A DNA stretch of 64,000 nucleotides from an uncultured Prevotellaceae bacterium (GCA_900318115.1 ONJJ01000001.1:1-64000); one strand, 5' to 3'; positions 1-9,260 are shown, numbered from the stretch's first letter. The notes: generated from the sequence alone by a model not told the origin. Made by a program: numbers and translations.

Positions 1-2487
1 CGCCCCCGCTTCGTCGCGGGTTCAGTTGGACCCACGAACAAGTCGCTCTCCATGAGTCCCGACATCAGCGACCCTGCACTCCGATCCATCACTTTCGACG
101 AAATGACCGCAGCTTACGAGGAACAAATGACCGCACTCATCTCTGCCGGCGTAGATGCGCTATTGCTCGAGACCTTCTACGACACCCTAAACGCTAAAGC
201 CGCCCTCTATGCTGCCGAACGAGCCATGCAGGCAACTTCGAGGCAGGTGCCTGTAATGCTTAGTGTCACCGTCAGCGACCGCGCCGGACGCCTGCTCTCC
301 GGACAGACTTTGGAAGCTCTGATCGTCTCCGTTGCCCACGCTCCCCTGCTCACATTTGGTCTGAACTGTTCTTTTGGTGCTCAAGATATGTTGGCACCTT
401 TGCAACACATGCGCGCGCACGTACCTTATTATATTAGTGCTTATCCCAACGCAGGTCTGCCTAATCAACTCGGTCAGTACGACGAAACACCTGAAAGTAT
501 GGTTGAGCACATCCGCCCCATGCTCGACGAACACCTCGTGGACATCATCGGGGGATGTTGTGGAACCACCGACAATCATATCCGCGCCATACGTCAAGCC
601 GTGGATCACATCCAAGAAATTTCATCCACACAACGGGGCCAACTGCCCACTTGCTCGCTGGCACTCTCCGGCCTTGAACCCCTCTATCTCACGCCCGAGG
701 TTGGATTCATCAACGTAGGAGAACGCTGCAACGTGGCGGGCTCCCGCAAGTTCCTGCGCCTCATTCAGGAGAAGAATTACGACGAAGCCATCAGCATCGC
801 ACGCAAACAAGTCGAAGACGGTGCCCTCGTGCTCGACATCAATCTGGATGACGGATTGCTGGACACACGCGCCGAGATGTGTCACTTCCTGAACCTGCTG
901 GCTGCCGAGCCTGACATCTGCCGCGTACCTTTCATGATAGACTCTTCCAACTGGGAGGTCATCCAGGCCGCCCTGCGTTGTATCCAGGGGAAAGCCATCG
1001 TCAACAGCATCTCCCTCAAGGAGGGCGAGGCAATCTTCCTCGAACACGCCAGCGAGCTCCGCCGATTGGGAGCCGCAGTCATTGTCATGGCCTTCGACGA
1101 AGACGGACAAGCCACGACCTACGACCGTCGCATCAGCATCTGTCAGCGCGCCTACCGCCTATTGGTTGATCAGGCAGGATTTCCACCAGAGGACATCATC
1201 TTCGACCCAAACATCCTCGCCATCGCCACCGGAATGCAGGAGCACGACGGTTATGCCGCTGACTTCATCCGTGCCACAGCTTGGATTCGCAAGAATCTGC
1301 CGAAAGCCCACATCAGCGGCGGCGTCTCCAACCTCAGTTTCTCGTTCCGTGGCAACAACTACCTGCGCGAAGCTATGCACGCTGTATTCCTTTACCACGC
1401 CCGCAAGGCTGGAATGGATATGGCAATTGTCAATCCTGCCACCAAAGTCAGCTATTCCGACATCCCGGCAGACCAGCTCAGCATTATCGAAGACGCCATC
1501 CTCGCCCGCACTCCCGATGCTTGCGAGCGGCTCATCGACCTCGCCACATCCTTGAAGGAACAGTTGGAGAACTCTTCCCCTTCCGCTCTACCCGCCTCTT
1601 CTTCATTCTCCCCTTACGCTTCTGCGAATGGCACTCCTTCTTCGCCGGCGACTGTTGTCGGCGGTCCGTCTGCCAGCTCCTCCTCAGTTCCCGGCACTTC
1701 TTCACTCTCCGAACGCCTCATAGACTCGCTGCGCCGGGGCATCACCGACCGCCTCGAGAGCGACCTCCAAGAAGCCCTCAGCGTCTATCCTTCTCCCATG
1801 GACATCATCGAAGGCCCCCTCATGAACGGGATGAACCTCGTCGGACAGCTCTTCGGCGAAGGCAAGATGTTTTTGCCGCAAGTCGTCAAGACGGCCCGCA
1901 CGATGAAGCGTGCTGTGGAGATCCTTCAACCATACCTTACATTGAACACCTCTGACGTGGCTGCATCAAAGCGACCACGAATCATCGTTGCTACCGTCAA
2001 GGGCGACGTCCACGATATCGGAAAAAACATCGTGGCCACCGTCATGGCTTGCAATGGATATGAAGTCATAGACCTCGGCGTGATGGTCCCGGCAGAAGAC
2101 ATCGTGGCCAAGGCACTGGAACTTCACCCTGACGTCATCGGACTCTCCGGTCTCATCACACCATCGTTGGAGGAAATGGTTCACACCGTTCACCTGCTAT
2201 CAGAAGCAGGTATTCAGGTCCCTGTGCTCATCGGTGGCGCCACCACCTCTCGCCTTCACACGGCCTTGAAGATTGCCCCCGTTTACGGAGGACCTGTAAT
2301 TCATGTGCGCGATGCTTCGCAGAACGCGCCCCTGGCCGCTCCTTTCCTCGATCCTGCCACGGCCGAGCAAGCCACCCGTTCGTTGGCTGCCGAACAGGCA
2401 ACCTTACGCAAGGAAGCCTCACATGAGGCATCAGCTGCTTCCCTCTCTTTCGACGAGGCACGTGCCAAAAAGCCCAAGTTCTTCTGA
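1..2487 (+). CDS. metH: Cobalamin-dependent methionine synthase, 5'-truncated by window
   Basis: Transfers the methyl group of methyltetrahydrofolate to homocysteine via cobalamin. The frame is open from base 1 (RFVAGSVGPTNKSLSMSPD is homocysteine-domain sequence), so the true start lies upstream of the window. Domains in order: homocysteine-binding barrel with zinc-ligand cysteines in LNCSFG (about residue 122 from base 1) and GGCCGTT (about 184); pterin-binding domain from about 233 (VGERCNVAGSRKF); B12 cap about 572-650; B12-binding domain with GDVHDIGKN (D-x-H-x-x-G) near 668. The protein stops right after the B12 domain (AKKPKFF), so the AdoMet reactivation domain of the E. coli enzyme is absent; as far as I recall this is usual in Bacteroidetes, where a separate activation protein exists. 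A Ser/Pro-rich linker (about residues 523-570) precedes the cap and is longer than usual. Confidence 0.96.
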   Translation, partial: RPRFVAGSVGPTNKSLSMSPDISDPALRSITFDEMTAAYEEQMTALISAGVDALLLETFYDTLNAKAALYAAERAMQATSRQVPVMLSVTVSDRAGRLLSGQTLEALIVSVAHAPLLTFGLNCSFGAQDMLAPLQHMRAHVPYYISAYPNAGLPNQLGQYDETPESMVEHIRPMLDEHLVDIIGGCCGTTDNHIRAIRQAVDHIQEISSTQRGQLPTCSLALSGLEPLYLTPEVGFINVGERCNVAGSRKFLRLIQEKNYDEAISIARKQVEDGALVLDINLDDGLLDTRAEMCHFLNLLAAEPDICRVPFMIDSSNWEVIQAALRCIQGKAIVNSISLKEGEAIFLEHASELRRLGAAVIVMAFDEDGQATTYDRRISICQRAYRLLVDQAGFPPEDIIFDPNILAIATGMQEHDGYAADFIRATAWIRKNLPKAHISGGVSNLSFSFRGNNYLREAMHAVFLYHARKAGMDMAIVNPATKVSYSDIPADQLSIIEDAILARTPDACERLIDLATSLKEQLENSSPSALPASSSFSPYASANGTPSSPATVVGGPSASSSSVPGTSSLSERLIDSLRRGITDRLESDLQEALSVYPSPMDIIEGPLMNGMNLVGQLFGEGKMFLPQVVKTARTMKRAVEILQPYLTLNTSDVAASKRPRIIVATVKGDVHDIGKNIVATVMACNGYEVIDLGVMVPAEDIVAKALELHPDVIGLSGLITPSLEEMVHTVHLLSEAGIQVPVLIGGATTSRLHTALKIAPVYGGPVIHVRDASQNAPLAAPFLDPATAEQATRSLAAEQATLRKEASHEASAASLSFDEARAKKPKFF
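1567..1716 (+). repeat. Low-complexity Ser/Pro/Ala linker coding tract in metH
   Basis: About 50 codons dominated by Ser, Pro, Ala and Thr (runs such as ASSSFSPYAS and PSASSSSVPGTSSL) lie between the pterin-binding domain and the B12 cap. The coding strand is pyrimidine-rich here, like the tract inside trpE. It falls in an interdomain linker, so it is probably tolerated as a flexible hinge. Confidence 0.75.
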
Positions 2488-2532
2488 TTTATTACTTTAT
2501 TATCATTTCAACCACTCTTTCCCCATTTCGCT

Positions 2533-3066
2533 ATGCTCCCCCCTCTCTCAGAATCACGCATCATCTCCGCTGCAGGCGAAGGTATGGACGCTTTCCTCTC
2601 CTTGATCACCGATACGCTGCTCGATGCACTCGGCGGAGAGCTCAACGCACAAAACATGTCCGAACTCAACGGCGATCAGACGACCCTGCTCGCCTACCGA
2701 ATGTTCCGTGACGAAGTGCTCGATGGTGGATTCGTCCAACTCATCCACAACGGACTGGGCCCCTTCATCTTCCTCAATCCTTTCGCCAAGGCCATCCGCC
2801 TCTGGGGCGAAGACGTCGAGGCTGAGGGCGGCACCACTTTCCTCCACGATTTCTCCAGACTCATATATAAAGGACGCAAGCTCTTCGAGAAATATGGCGA
2901 GGAACTCACGCGTTCCTGCACCGACGATGAATTCATGGCGCTCTTCGAGCAATACCCCGACTTCGATGAACTCGACGACACGTTCATCGAGAACGAAGAA
3001 GCCATCACGACTTTCATTGCGCACTACGTCGATGATCACCTCGACCGATTCGTGACCGTTGAATAG
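2533..3066 (+). CDS. DUF4375 (DMP19-like) family protein
   Basis: 177 aa, acidic, no signal peptide or membrane segment. The core AYRMFRDEVLDGGFVQLIHNGLGPFIF (about residues 54-80) is the conserved centre of the DUF4375/DMP19 family, whose Neisseria member is described as a DNA-mimic protein. Many Asp/Glu residues in the C-terminal half (DEFMALFEQYPDFDELDD) fit that description. It starts 45 bases after metH and may be cotranscribed with it. The family assignment comes from sequence feel; any DNA-mimic role here is inference only. Confidence 0.75.
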   Translation: MLPPLSESRIISAAGEGMDAFLSLITDTLLDALGGELNAQNMSELNGDQTTLLAYRMFRDEVLDGGFVQLIHNGLGPFIFLNPFAKAIRLWGEDVEAEGGTTFLHDFSRLIYKGRKLFEKYGEELTRSCTDDEFMALFEQYPDFDELDDTFIENEEAITTFIAHYVDDHLDRFVTVE

Positions 3067-3152
3067 GATTTCCTCCCTTCTTTTTTATCGATTTATCACA
3101 TTTCTTGTTCTTTTCAGCACTGCATTGGCATAAAAGACCGAAAGAATGACAC

Positions 3153-3223
3153 TTTTTGCACATAAAATTTGGGAATGTGCAAAAAAGGCCGTACCTTTGC
3201 ACACGATTAATCGGAATGTGCAA
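3153..3223 (+). promoter_or_regulatory. Promoter of the acyl-CoA ligase pair, overlapped by inverted repeats
   Basis: A -33 box TTTG (3168-3171), a 20-base spacer and a -7 box TACCTTTG (3192-3199) form a near-ideal Bacteroidota promoter. Two inverted repeats built on the same half-site overlap it: TTTTTGCACAT (3153-3163) with ATGTGCAAAAA (3175-3185) straddling the -33 box, and TTGCACA (3197-3203) with TGTGCAA (3217-3223) straddling the predicted transcription start, the latter enclosing the palindrome CGATTAATCG (3204-3213). The arrangement looks like paired operators; the regulator is unknown. Confidence 0.7.
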
Positions 3224-3295
3224 GAATCAGGGGCTCCCTGAGACCGAAATTCCGGTAGTACCAATTTAACAATGCAAAAAAACGGAATATCAACA

Positions 3296-4969
3296 ATGGA
3301 ATGTCCTAGTTTTAACGCCATCATCCAGAAAAGCATCACAGATCATTGGGACAAAGATGCACTTTCGGATTATGGAACAAAAACTTTTCAGTACAAAGAC
3401 GTAGCACGTATCATCGAAAAACTCCATATCATCCTCGAAGCTTCGGGGGTGGAACGTGGCGATAAAGTTGCCATCTGTGGCCGCAACACCTCGCGGTGGG
3501 GAATCGCATTCTTGGCCACTTTGAGTTATGGCGCTGTGGCCGTGCCCATTCTCCACGAATTTCACCCAGAACAGATTCATGATATCGTCAACCACTCCGA
3601 GTCAAAATTGCTCTTCGTCGGCGATCAGGTATGGCCGAACTTGGACCCGGACAAGATGCCTTGCTTGGAAGGTATTTTCGCCAACTCTAACGACGAATAC
3701 CGTCTGCTGCTCGGCCGTACCGAGAAGGTGAAGTATGCGCGCGAGAACCTCAACCGCCTCTTTGGCGAGCGTTTTCCCATGAACTTCCGCGCCCGTGACA
3801 TCTCATACTATATCGACTCACCCGATGAACTTGCCGTGCTGAACTACACCAGCGGCACCACATCAAATTCCAAAGGCGTCATGATCCCCTATCGTGCACT
3901 CTGGAGCAACGTGGAATTTGCCCATCAGGTATATGACGAGCACGTCAAGGCTGGCGATAACATCGTCAGTATTCTGCCTACGGCCCACATGTACGGCATG
4001 GCTTTCGAGTTCCTCTATGAGATGACACGCGGTGCCCACGTGCATTTCCTCGGCAAGACCCCCTCGCCCACGGTGCTGCTGAAAGCCTTCTCTGAGTTGA
4101 AGCCCAAAGTGGTCATCGCCGTGCCGCTGCTGATTGAGAAAGTGGTGCGCAAGGCTATCTTCCCCAAGATCAAAGCTCCTGCCATCAGGCTTGCGCTGAT
4201 GACTCCTCTGCTGCGCGATCGCGTGAAGACGAATATACGTCGGAAGATGCAGAAAGCATTCGGAGATAACTTCTTCGAGATCATCGTCGGCGGAGCTGCC
4301 ATGAACCATGACATTGAGGTTTTCCTGAAAGGAATCCGCTTCAACTACACTATCGGCTACGGAGCCACAGAATGTGCCCCCATCATTTGTTATGCCCCTT
4401 GGGACAAGTTCAAGCAGGGATCCTGCGGCAAGGCAGCTCCACGCATGGAAATCCGCATCGACAGTCCCGACCCCGCCAACGTGCCCGGCGAGATTCTGGC
4501 ACGCGGCATGAATGTGATGCTCGGCTACTACAAGAACGAAGAAGCCACAGCGCAGACCCTGGACAAGGACGGATGGTACCACACGGGTGACCTCGGAGTG
4601 ATGGATGCCGAAGGCAACGTCTTCATCAAAGGCCGCTCGAAAAATATGCTTCTTGGAGCCAACGGACAGAATATCTATCCAGAGGAAATCGAGGACAAAC
4701 TCTCCTCACTGCCTTACGTCACAGAATGCGTCGTCATCCAGAAAGGTGACAAACTCTATGGACTGGTTTATGCAGACCCCGACGAAGTCAAGAAGGGCGG
4801 ACTCACTCCAGCTCAACTCGACGAGCAGATGGAACAGAACCGCATAGAGCTCAACAAAATCGTGCCGCTCTATGCCAAAGTCCACGCTATCAAGCTCATG
4901 GCAGAGGAGTTCGAAAAGACGCCTAAGAAGAGTATCAAGCGCTACAAGTACACAAACTATCCTGTGTAA
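3296..4969 (+). CDS. AMP-dependent long-chain acyl-CoA ligase, copy 1
   Basis: Activates fatty acids through an acyl-AMP intermediate to acyl-CoA. 557 aa from the ATG chosen here, which aligns with the start of the adjacent paralog (both begin ME..SFNA); an upstream in-frame ATG at 3272 would add eight residues. Adenylate-forming motifs are in order: YTSGTTSNSKGVMIP (about 183), YGATECAP (about 355), GWYHTGDLG (about 426), GRSKNMLLGANGQNIYPEE (about 446) and a C-terminal Lys region KTPKKSIKRYKY. The nucleotide-binding loop has SNS where many family members have Gly-x-Pro. First gene of a two-gene unit. Substrate chain length cannot be read from sequence; an acyl-ACP ligase role is possible. 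Confidence 0.9.
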   Translation: MECPSFNAIIQKSITDHWDKDALSDYGTKTFQYKDVARIIEKLHIILEASGVERGDKVAICGRNTSRWGIAFLATLSYGAVAVPILHEFHPEQIHDIVNHSESKLLFVGDQVWPNLDPDKMPCLEGIFANSNDEYRLLLGRTEKVKYARENLNRLFGERFPMNFRARDISYYIDSPDELAVLNYTSGTTSNSKGVMIPYRALWSNVEFAHQVYDEHVKAGDNIVSILPTAHMYGMAFEFLYEMTRGAHVHFLGKTPSPTVLLKAFSELKPKVVIAVPLLIEKVVRKAIFPKIKAPAIRLALMTPLLRDRVKTNIRRKMQKAFGDNFFEIIVGGAAMNHDIEVFLKGIRFNYTIGYGATECAPIICYAPWDKFKQGSCGKAAPRMEIRIDSPDPANVPGEILARGMNVMLGYYKNEEATAQTLDKDGWYHTGDLGVMDAEGNVFIKGRSKNMLLGANGQNIYPEEIEDKLSSLPYVTECVVIQKGDKLYGLVYADPDEVKKGGLTPAQLDEQMEQNRIELNKIVPLYAKVHAIKLMAEEFEKTPKKSIKRYKYTNYPV

Positions 4970-5003
4970 TAGCGCACATCGGAAACTGTAAACAGATCAG
5001 CAA

Positions 5004-6677
5004 ATGGAAAATATAAGTTTCAATGCCTGCGTGCAACTAAGCCTGCAGAAGCACTGGGATCGCGATGGTCTCAGCGACTACGGACTGCAGACTTTTCAAT
5101 ACAAGGACGTAGCCCGTATTATTGAGAAACTTCACATCATTCTTGAGGCTTCGGGCGTGAAACGAGGTGACAAGGTTGCAATCTGCGGCCGCAATAGTTC
5201 ACGCTGGGGCATTGCTTTCTTAGCAACGCTGACCTATGGAGCTGTGGCAGTGCCCATTCTCCACGAATTTCATCCAGACCAAATCCATGACATCGTCAAT
5301 CATTCCGAAGCCAAGCTACTCTTTGTCGGCGATCAGGTATGGCCTCATTTAGACGCTGATAAGATGCCGGCCCTCGAAGGCATCTTCGGAAATTCCACCG
5401 ATGAGTACAAACTTCTCGTCGGACGCACGGATAAAGTGAGGTATGCGCGAGAGAACCTCAACCGCCTCTTCGGTGAGAAATACCCCATGAATTTCCGCTC
5501 GCGCGACATTGCTTACTACCACGATTCGCCCGATGAACTCGCCGTTCTGAACTACACCAGCGGCACGACCTCCAACTCCAAGGGTGTCATGATTCCATTC
5601 CGTGCCATGTGGAGCAACTATCAGTTTGCCGTTGAGGTGTTAGGCAAGGAAATGGGGCCTGGCGACAAGATTCTCTCCATGCTGCCCATGGCACATATGT
5701 ATGGCATGGCCTTCGAATTCATCTTCGAGTTTCTCCATGGCCTGCACGTCAATTTCCTTACCAAGACCCCATCGCCAGCTGTACTCTTGTCCGCTTTTGC
5801 CGACCTGAAGCCCCGCCTGATAGTGGCTGTTCCCTTGATTATCGAGAAGATTGTTCGCAAAGCTGTGCTGCCCAAGTTGCAGACGCCCGCACTCCGCATC
5901 GCGCTCCATACGCCATTCCTGCGCGAGCGGGTGAAGACTGAGATTTGCCACAAGCTGCAGGAAGCCTTCGGTGGAAACTACTACGAAATCATCGTCGGCG
6001 GAGCTGCTTTCAACCAGGAAATCGAAGCCGTGCTCCACGACATTGGCTTCAACTACACCGTAGGCTACGGTACCACGGAGTGCGCCCCCATCATCAGCTA
6101 TTCCGACTGGAAGTCCTTCAAGCCTGGTAGCTGTGGCCGAACGGTTCCACGTATGGAAGTACGCATCGACAGTCCGGACCCCTCCAATGTCCCCGGTGAG
6201 ATTCTGGCACGTGGCATGAACGTCATGCTCGGATACTACAAGAACGAGGAAGCCACCCTTGCCACCATCGACAAGGACGGATGGTACCACACGGGCGACC
6301 TCGGTGTCATGGACGCCGAAGGAAACATCTTCATAAAAGGACGTTCCAAGAACCTGCTCCTGGGAGCCAACGGTCAGAATATCTACCCGGAGGAAATTGA
6401 GGACAAACTCTCTTCCCTACCCTTTGTGACAGAGTGCGTCGTCATTCAGAAAGAAGACAAGCTCTATGGACTTGTCTATGCAGACCCCGAAGACGTCAAG
6501 GCTGCTAAATTATCTGAAACAATGCTTGAGGCCCAGATGGAAGAGAACCGTCAGACGCTGAACAAGATTGTGCCCTCCTACGCTCGAGTCTATGCAATAC
6601 GACTTGTACCCACGGAGTTCGAGAAGACTCCCAAAAGAAGCATCAAACGATTCAAGTACACGGACTATCCAGTGTAG
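5004..6677 (+). CDS. AMP-dependent long-chain acyl-CoA ligase, copy 2 (tandem paralog)
   Basis: 557 aa, the same length as the preceding gene and very similar along its whole length; residues about 25-110 are almost identical (FQYKDVARIIEKLHIILEAS, then LHEFHPDQIHDIVNHSE), while the region around residues 200-330 and the C-terminal tail diverge more. All adenylation motifs are kept: YTSGTTSNSKGVMIP, YGTTECAP, GWYHTGDLG, GRSKNLLLGANGQNIYPEE and KTPKRSIKRFKY. The 34-base gap and shared upstream promoter imply cotranscription. Tandem duplication followed by divergence in the acyl-binding half is the simplest explanation; different acyl preferences are inferred, not shown. Confidence 0.9.
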   Translation: MENISFNACVQLSLQKHWDRDGLSDYGLQTFQYKDVARIIEKLHIILEASGVKRGDKVAICGRNSSRWGIAFLATLTYGAVAVPILHEFHPDQIHDIVNHSEAKLLFVGDQVWPHLDADKMPALEGIFGNSTDEYKLLVGRTDKVRYARENLNRLFGEKYPMNFRSRDIAYYHDSPDELAVLNYTSGTTSNSKGVMIPFRAMWSNYQFAVEVLGKEMGPGDKILSMLPMAHMYGMAFEFIFEFLHGLHVNFLTKTPSPAVLLSAFADLKPRLIVAVPLIIEKIVRKAVLPKLQTPALRIALHTPFLRERVKTEICHKLQEAFGGNYYEIIVGGAAFNQEIEAVLHDIGFNYTVGYGTTECAPIISYSDWKSFKPGSCGRTVPRMEVRIDSPDPSNVPGEILARGMNVMLGYYKNEEATLATIDKDGWYHTGDLGVMDAEGNIFIKGRSKNLLLGANGQNIYPEEIEDKLSSLPFVTECVVIQKEDKLYGLVYADPEDVKAAKLSETMLEAQMEENRQTLNKIVPSYARVYAIRLVPTEFEKTPKRSIKRFKYTDYPV

Positions 6678-6764
6678 ACTGAAAGGCTTTATGCATGAAC
6701 AATTGATATCAAAGGACAGCAAACATATAGAACCCTAAAAACCACCAAATCAGAGAAACAAGCT

Positions 6765-8204
6765 ATGAGAAAAATTCTTACGTTGGCCGCCTTTGCTTTG
6801 GCCACCACCCTTAGTGCAAACGATTATGTAGCTGAGGCCGATGTGCTGAAAGTTAACAATCGCCCGCCAGAGTCCGAGCGTCTGTTCCGTTCCGACGCCG
6901 TGGAGAAGCAGATCAAGGAAATCGCACGTCTGCTCACCAACCATCGCCTCGCATGGATGTTCGTCAACTGCTACCCCAACACCATCGACACCACCGTCCA
7001 CTACACTGAGAGCGACGAACAGGGCAACCCAGACACCTTTGTCTATACAGGTGACATCCATGCTATGTGGCTCCGCGACTCCGGTGCCCAGGTGTTTCCC
7101 TATGTAAAACTGGCTCCCAAGGACAAACACCTTCAGCGCATGCTTGCCGGTGTCGTCCTGCGTCAGTTCAAGTGCATCAATATCGACCCTTACGCCAACG
7201 CCTTCAACAAGGAACCGAACCCCAACGGCGACTGGATGAAGGACATGACCGATATGAAGCCCATGCTCCATGAGCGCAAGTGGGAGATTGATTCCCTCTG
7301 CTACGTCCTTCGGCTGGCCTATGAATATTGGACCGTCACGGGCGACACTTCCATTTTCGGTGATTCGTGGCTACAAGCAGTGGAGAACATCCTCGCCACC
7401 TTCCACGACCAGCAACACAAAGACGGCAATCCTGGCAAGTATCGTTTCCAACGCCGCACCGAGCGACAGCTGGACACTATGAGCAACAATGGCTGGGGTG
7501 CTCCCGTGAAGCCTGTAGGTCTCATCGCCAGTGCCTTCCGACCGAGCGACGATGCCACAACCTTCCTCTTCCTTGTCCCGTCGAACTTCATGGCTGTGAC
7601 TCAGTTGCGCCATGCCGCAGAAATCCTGACGAAAGTGAACCAGCGCACCGACCTTGCCCAGCAGTGCACGGCCTTGGCCAATGAAGTACATCAGGCACTG
7701 CAGAAGTATGCCATCAATATTCATCCCAAATACGGTCCCATCTACGCTTTTGAGGTCGATGGCTTTGGCAACCAACTCCTTATGGATGACGCCAATGTAC
7801 CTTCATTGCTCGCAATGGCCTATCTGGGTGACGTTCCTGTCAGTGACCCTGTCTATCAGAACACCCGCCGCTTCGTCTGGAGCGAGGACAACCCCTATTT
7901 CTTCAGGGGCAAGGCCGGGGAAGGTATTGGCGGACCTCACATCGGGCATGACATGCCATGGCCCATGAGTATAATGATGAAAGCCTTCACTTCTACGGAC
8001 GATGCCGAGATAAAAGGCTGTATCGAAATGTTGATGAAGACCGATGCCGGCAAGGGCTTCATGCACGAGAGTTTCCACAAGGATGACCCCACGAACTACA
8101 CCCGCGACTGGTTCGCTTGGCAGAACACGCTCTTCGGTGAGCTCATCTGCAAACTCGTGGCTGAGGGCAAACTGGACCTCCTCAACAGCATAACGATTCA
8201 GTAA
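6765..8204 (+). CDS. Glycoside hydrolase family 125, exo-alpha-1,6-mannosidase
   Basis: 479 aa with an N-terminal export signal (MRKILTLAAFALATTLSA). The whole mature part matches GH125 (formerly DUF1237): TGDIHAMWLRDSGAQ (about 95-109), the DPYANAFNKEPN segment, NNGWGAPVKPVGLIASAFRPSDD, and IGGPHIGHDMPWPMSI near the C-terminus. GH125 enzymes remove terminal alpha-1,6-linked mannose; in gut and oral Bacteroidetes they act on host or yeast N-glycan fragments in the periplasm. No other glycan-use genes (SusC/D, GH92) lie nearby, so it is not in an obvious polysaccharide locus here. It sits 87 bases after the acyl-CoA ligases and ends at a hairpin terminator. Confidence 0.93.
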   Translation: MRKILTLAAFALATTLSANDYVAEADVLKVNNRPPESERLFRSDAVEKQIKEIARLLTNHRLAWMFVNCYPNTIDTTVHYTESDEQGNPDTFVYTGDIHAMWLRDSGAQVFPYVKLAPKDKHLQRMLAGVVLRQFKCINIDPYANAFNKEPNPNGDWMKDMTDMKPMLHERKWEIDSLCYVLRLAYEYWTVTGDTSIFGDSWLQAVENILATFHDQQHKDGNPGKYRFQRRTERQLDTMSNNGWGAPVKPVGLIASAFRPSDDATTFLFLVPSNFMAVTQLRHAAEILTKVNQRTDLAQQCTALANEVHQALQKYAINIHPKYGPIYAFEVDGFGNQLLMDDANVPSLLAMAYLGDVPVSDPVYQNTRRFVWSEDNPYFFRGKAGEGIGGPHIGHDMPWPMSIMMKAFTSTDDAEIKGCIEMLMKTDAGKGFMHESFHKDDPTNYTRDWFAWQNTLFGELICKLVAEGKLDLLNSITIQ

Positions 8205-8238
8205 GCAGAAAGTCAATCCTTTGTCTACAAATGACCGA

Positions 8239-8286
8239 CGCTGCAGTTCTTTCTACTTCGGAGGAACTTGCAGCGTTATTTCTTGT
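8239..8286 (+). terminator. Rho-independent terminator after the GH125 gene
   Basis: Stem CGCTGCAGTTC / GAACTTGCAGCG (8239-8249 with 8264-8275, one bulged base) followed by TTATTTCTT. It separates the mannosidase from the next promoter. Confidence 0.7.
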
Positions 8287-8354
8287 CTGAATTATACTTG
8301 CGGGCGTGATATTAGTATTAACTCGCTGAAAGGTAGTTAAAAATACTAAAATTG

Positions 8355-8386
8355 TTTGGACGAGACCAAGATTATCCGTATCTTTA
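8355..8386 (+). promoter_or_regulatory. Bacteroidota-type promoter
   Basis: TTTG (8355-8358), 20-base spacer, TATCTTTA (8379-8386; last base A instead of G). It lies 28 bases before the small gene at 8414. Confidence 0.6.
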
Positions 8387-8413
8387 CCCCGATTTTAAAA
8401 TACACCTACGATT

Positions 8414-8683
8414 ATGGCTAAAAGACGAGAACTGAAGAAGGTCATTAATATGATGGGAGCTGACCTCCTCCAAGAGTGCCTTGCAGTGAAGCAGACGCAT
8501 CCAACCATCAAGGATGCAGACGTGGAGAACATCGCATTGAGTATATTGTTGATGCAGGAAGATTTCGTGAACCGCCTCAGCCACGTGGACAAGCGTCAAG
8601 TACGTCGCTTCTTCGCACAGTTGCAGGATGACCTCGCGGTCAGTAAGAACGAGATAATAGACCAGATTTATCACCTGATATAG
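8414..8683 (+). CDS. Conserved small protein of unknown function
   Basis: 89 aa, soluble, no signal or membrane segment. N-terminus is basic (MAKRRELKKVINMMGADLLQE) and the rest is mostly predicted helix with Asp/Val/Arg-rich stretches. It has its own promoter and lies four bases before the acyltransferase gene, so the two are probably cotranscribed. I recognise it only as a protein that recurs in Bacteroidales; no function can be assigned. Confidence 0.8.
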   Translation: MAKRRELKKVINMMGADLLQECLAVKQTHPTIKDADVENIALSILLMQEDFVNRLSHVDKRQVRRFFAQLQDDLAVSKNEIIDQIYHLI

Positions 8684-8687
8684 TTTT

Positions 8688-9260
8688 ATGCTGCGGTTTC
8701 TGCCGCGTTTTCTTTTCATGCAGTCATTCTTCCGTTATGTGCTCTACCACCTTATGGGCTGGAGAGCAGAGGTTTCTGTGGAACTTCCACAGAAATATAT
8801 TATTGCCCTGGCACCCCACACCAGCAACTGGGATTTCGTGATGGGTCAGCTCTACAGCCGTGCCGAGGGCTTCCGTTGTGAATTCATGATGAAGAAGGAA
8901 TGGTTCTTCTGGCCATTGGGTCCCCTGTTCCGGCGAATGGGTGGAATCCCCGTGGAGCGCAAACGACACATGAGTCTCACCGACCAGCTGGCCCGTACGG
9001 CGCTGGAGCGCAAGAACTTTGGTCTTTGCATCACCCCCGAAGGTACACGCAAACCCGTCACCGAGTGGAAGCGCGGTTTCTACTACATAGCGCTGAAAGC
9101 TAAGCTGCCTATCTTGCTCTTCGGTCTGGACTATGGGCAGAAGCGCATCGTCTGCACCAAGTGCATCATCCCCACGGGCGACGCCGACGCACAGATGCAA
9201 GAAATCAAGGAGTATTTCCGCGAGTTCCAAGGCAAGGTGCCTGAGAATTTTGTCATCTGA
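8688..9260 (+). CDS. 1-acyl-glycerol-3-phosphate acyltransferase-like (PlsC family)
   Basis: 190 aa. Carries the acyltransferase signature HTSNWD (H-x4-D) inside APHTSNWDF, the downstream GGIPVER block and the phosphate-binding TPEGTR, followed by WKRGFYYIALKAKLPI. Family members esterify lysophospholipid or a related acceptor at the membrane. A second in-frame ATG at 8718 (MQSFFRYVLYHLMGW) is an attractive alternative start: a small hairpin GCGGTTTCTGCCGC followed by T-rich sequence lies between the two ATGs, and the protein from 8718 matches the usual family start. Shorter than typical PlsC proteins; could act on another acceptor. Confidence 0.88.
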   Translation: MLRFLPRFLFMQSFFRYVLYHLMGWRAEVSVELPQKYIIALAPHTSNWDFVMGQLYSRAEGFRCEFMMKKEWFFWPLGPLFRRMGGIPVERKRHMSLTDQLARTALERKNFGLCITPEGTRKPVTEWKRGFYYIALKAKLPILLFGLDYGQKRIVCTKCIIPTGDADAQMQEIKEYFREFQGKVPENFVI

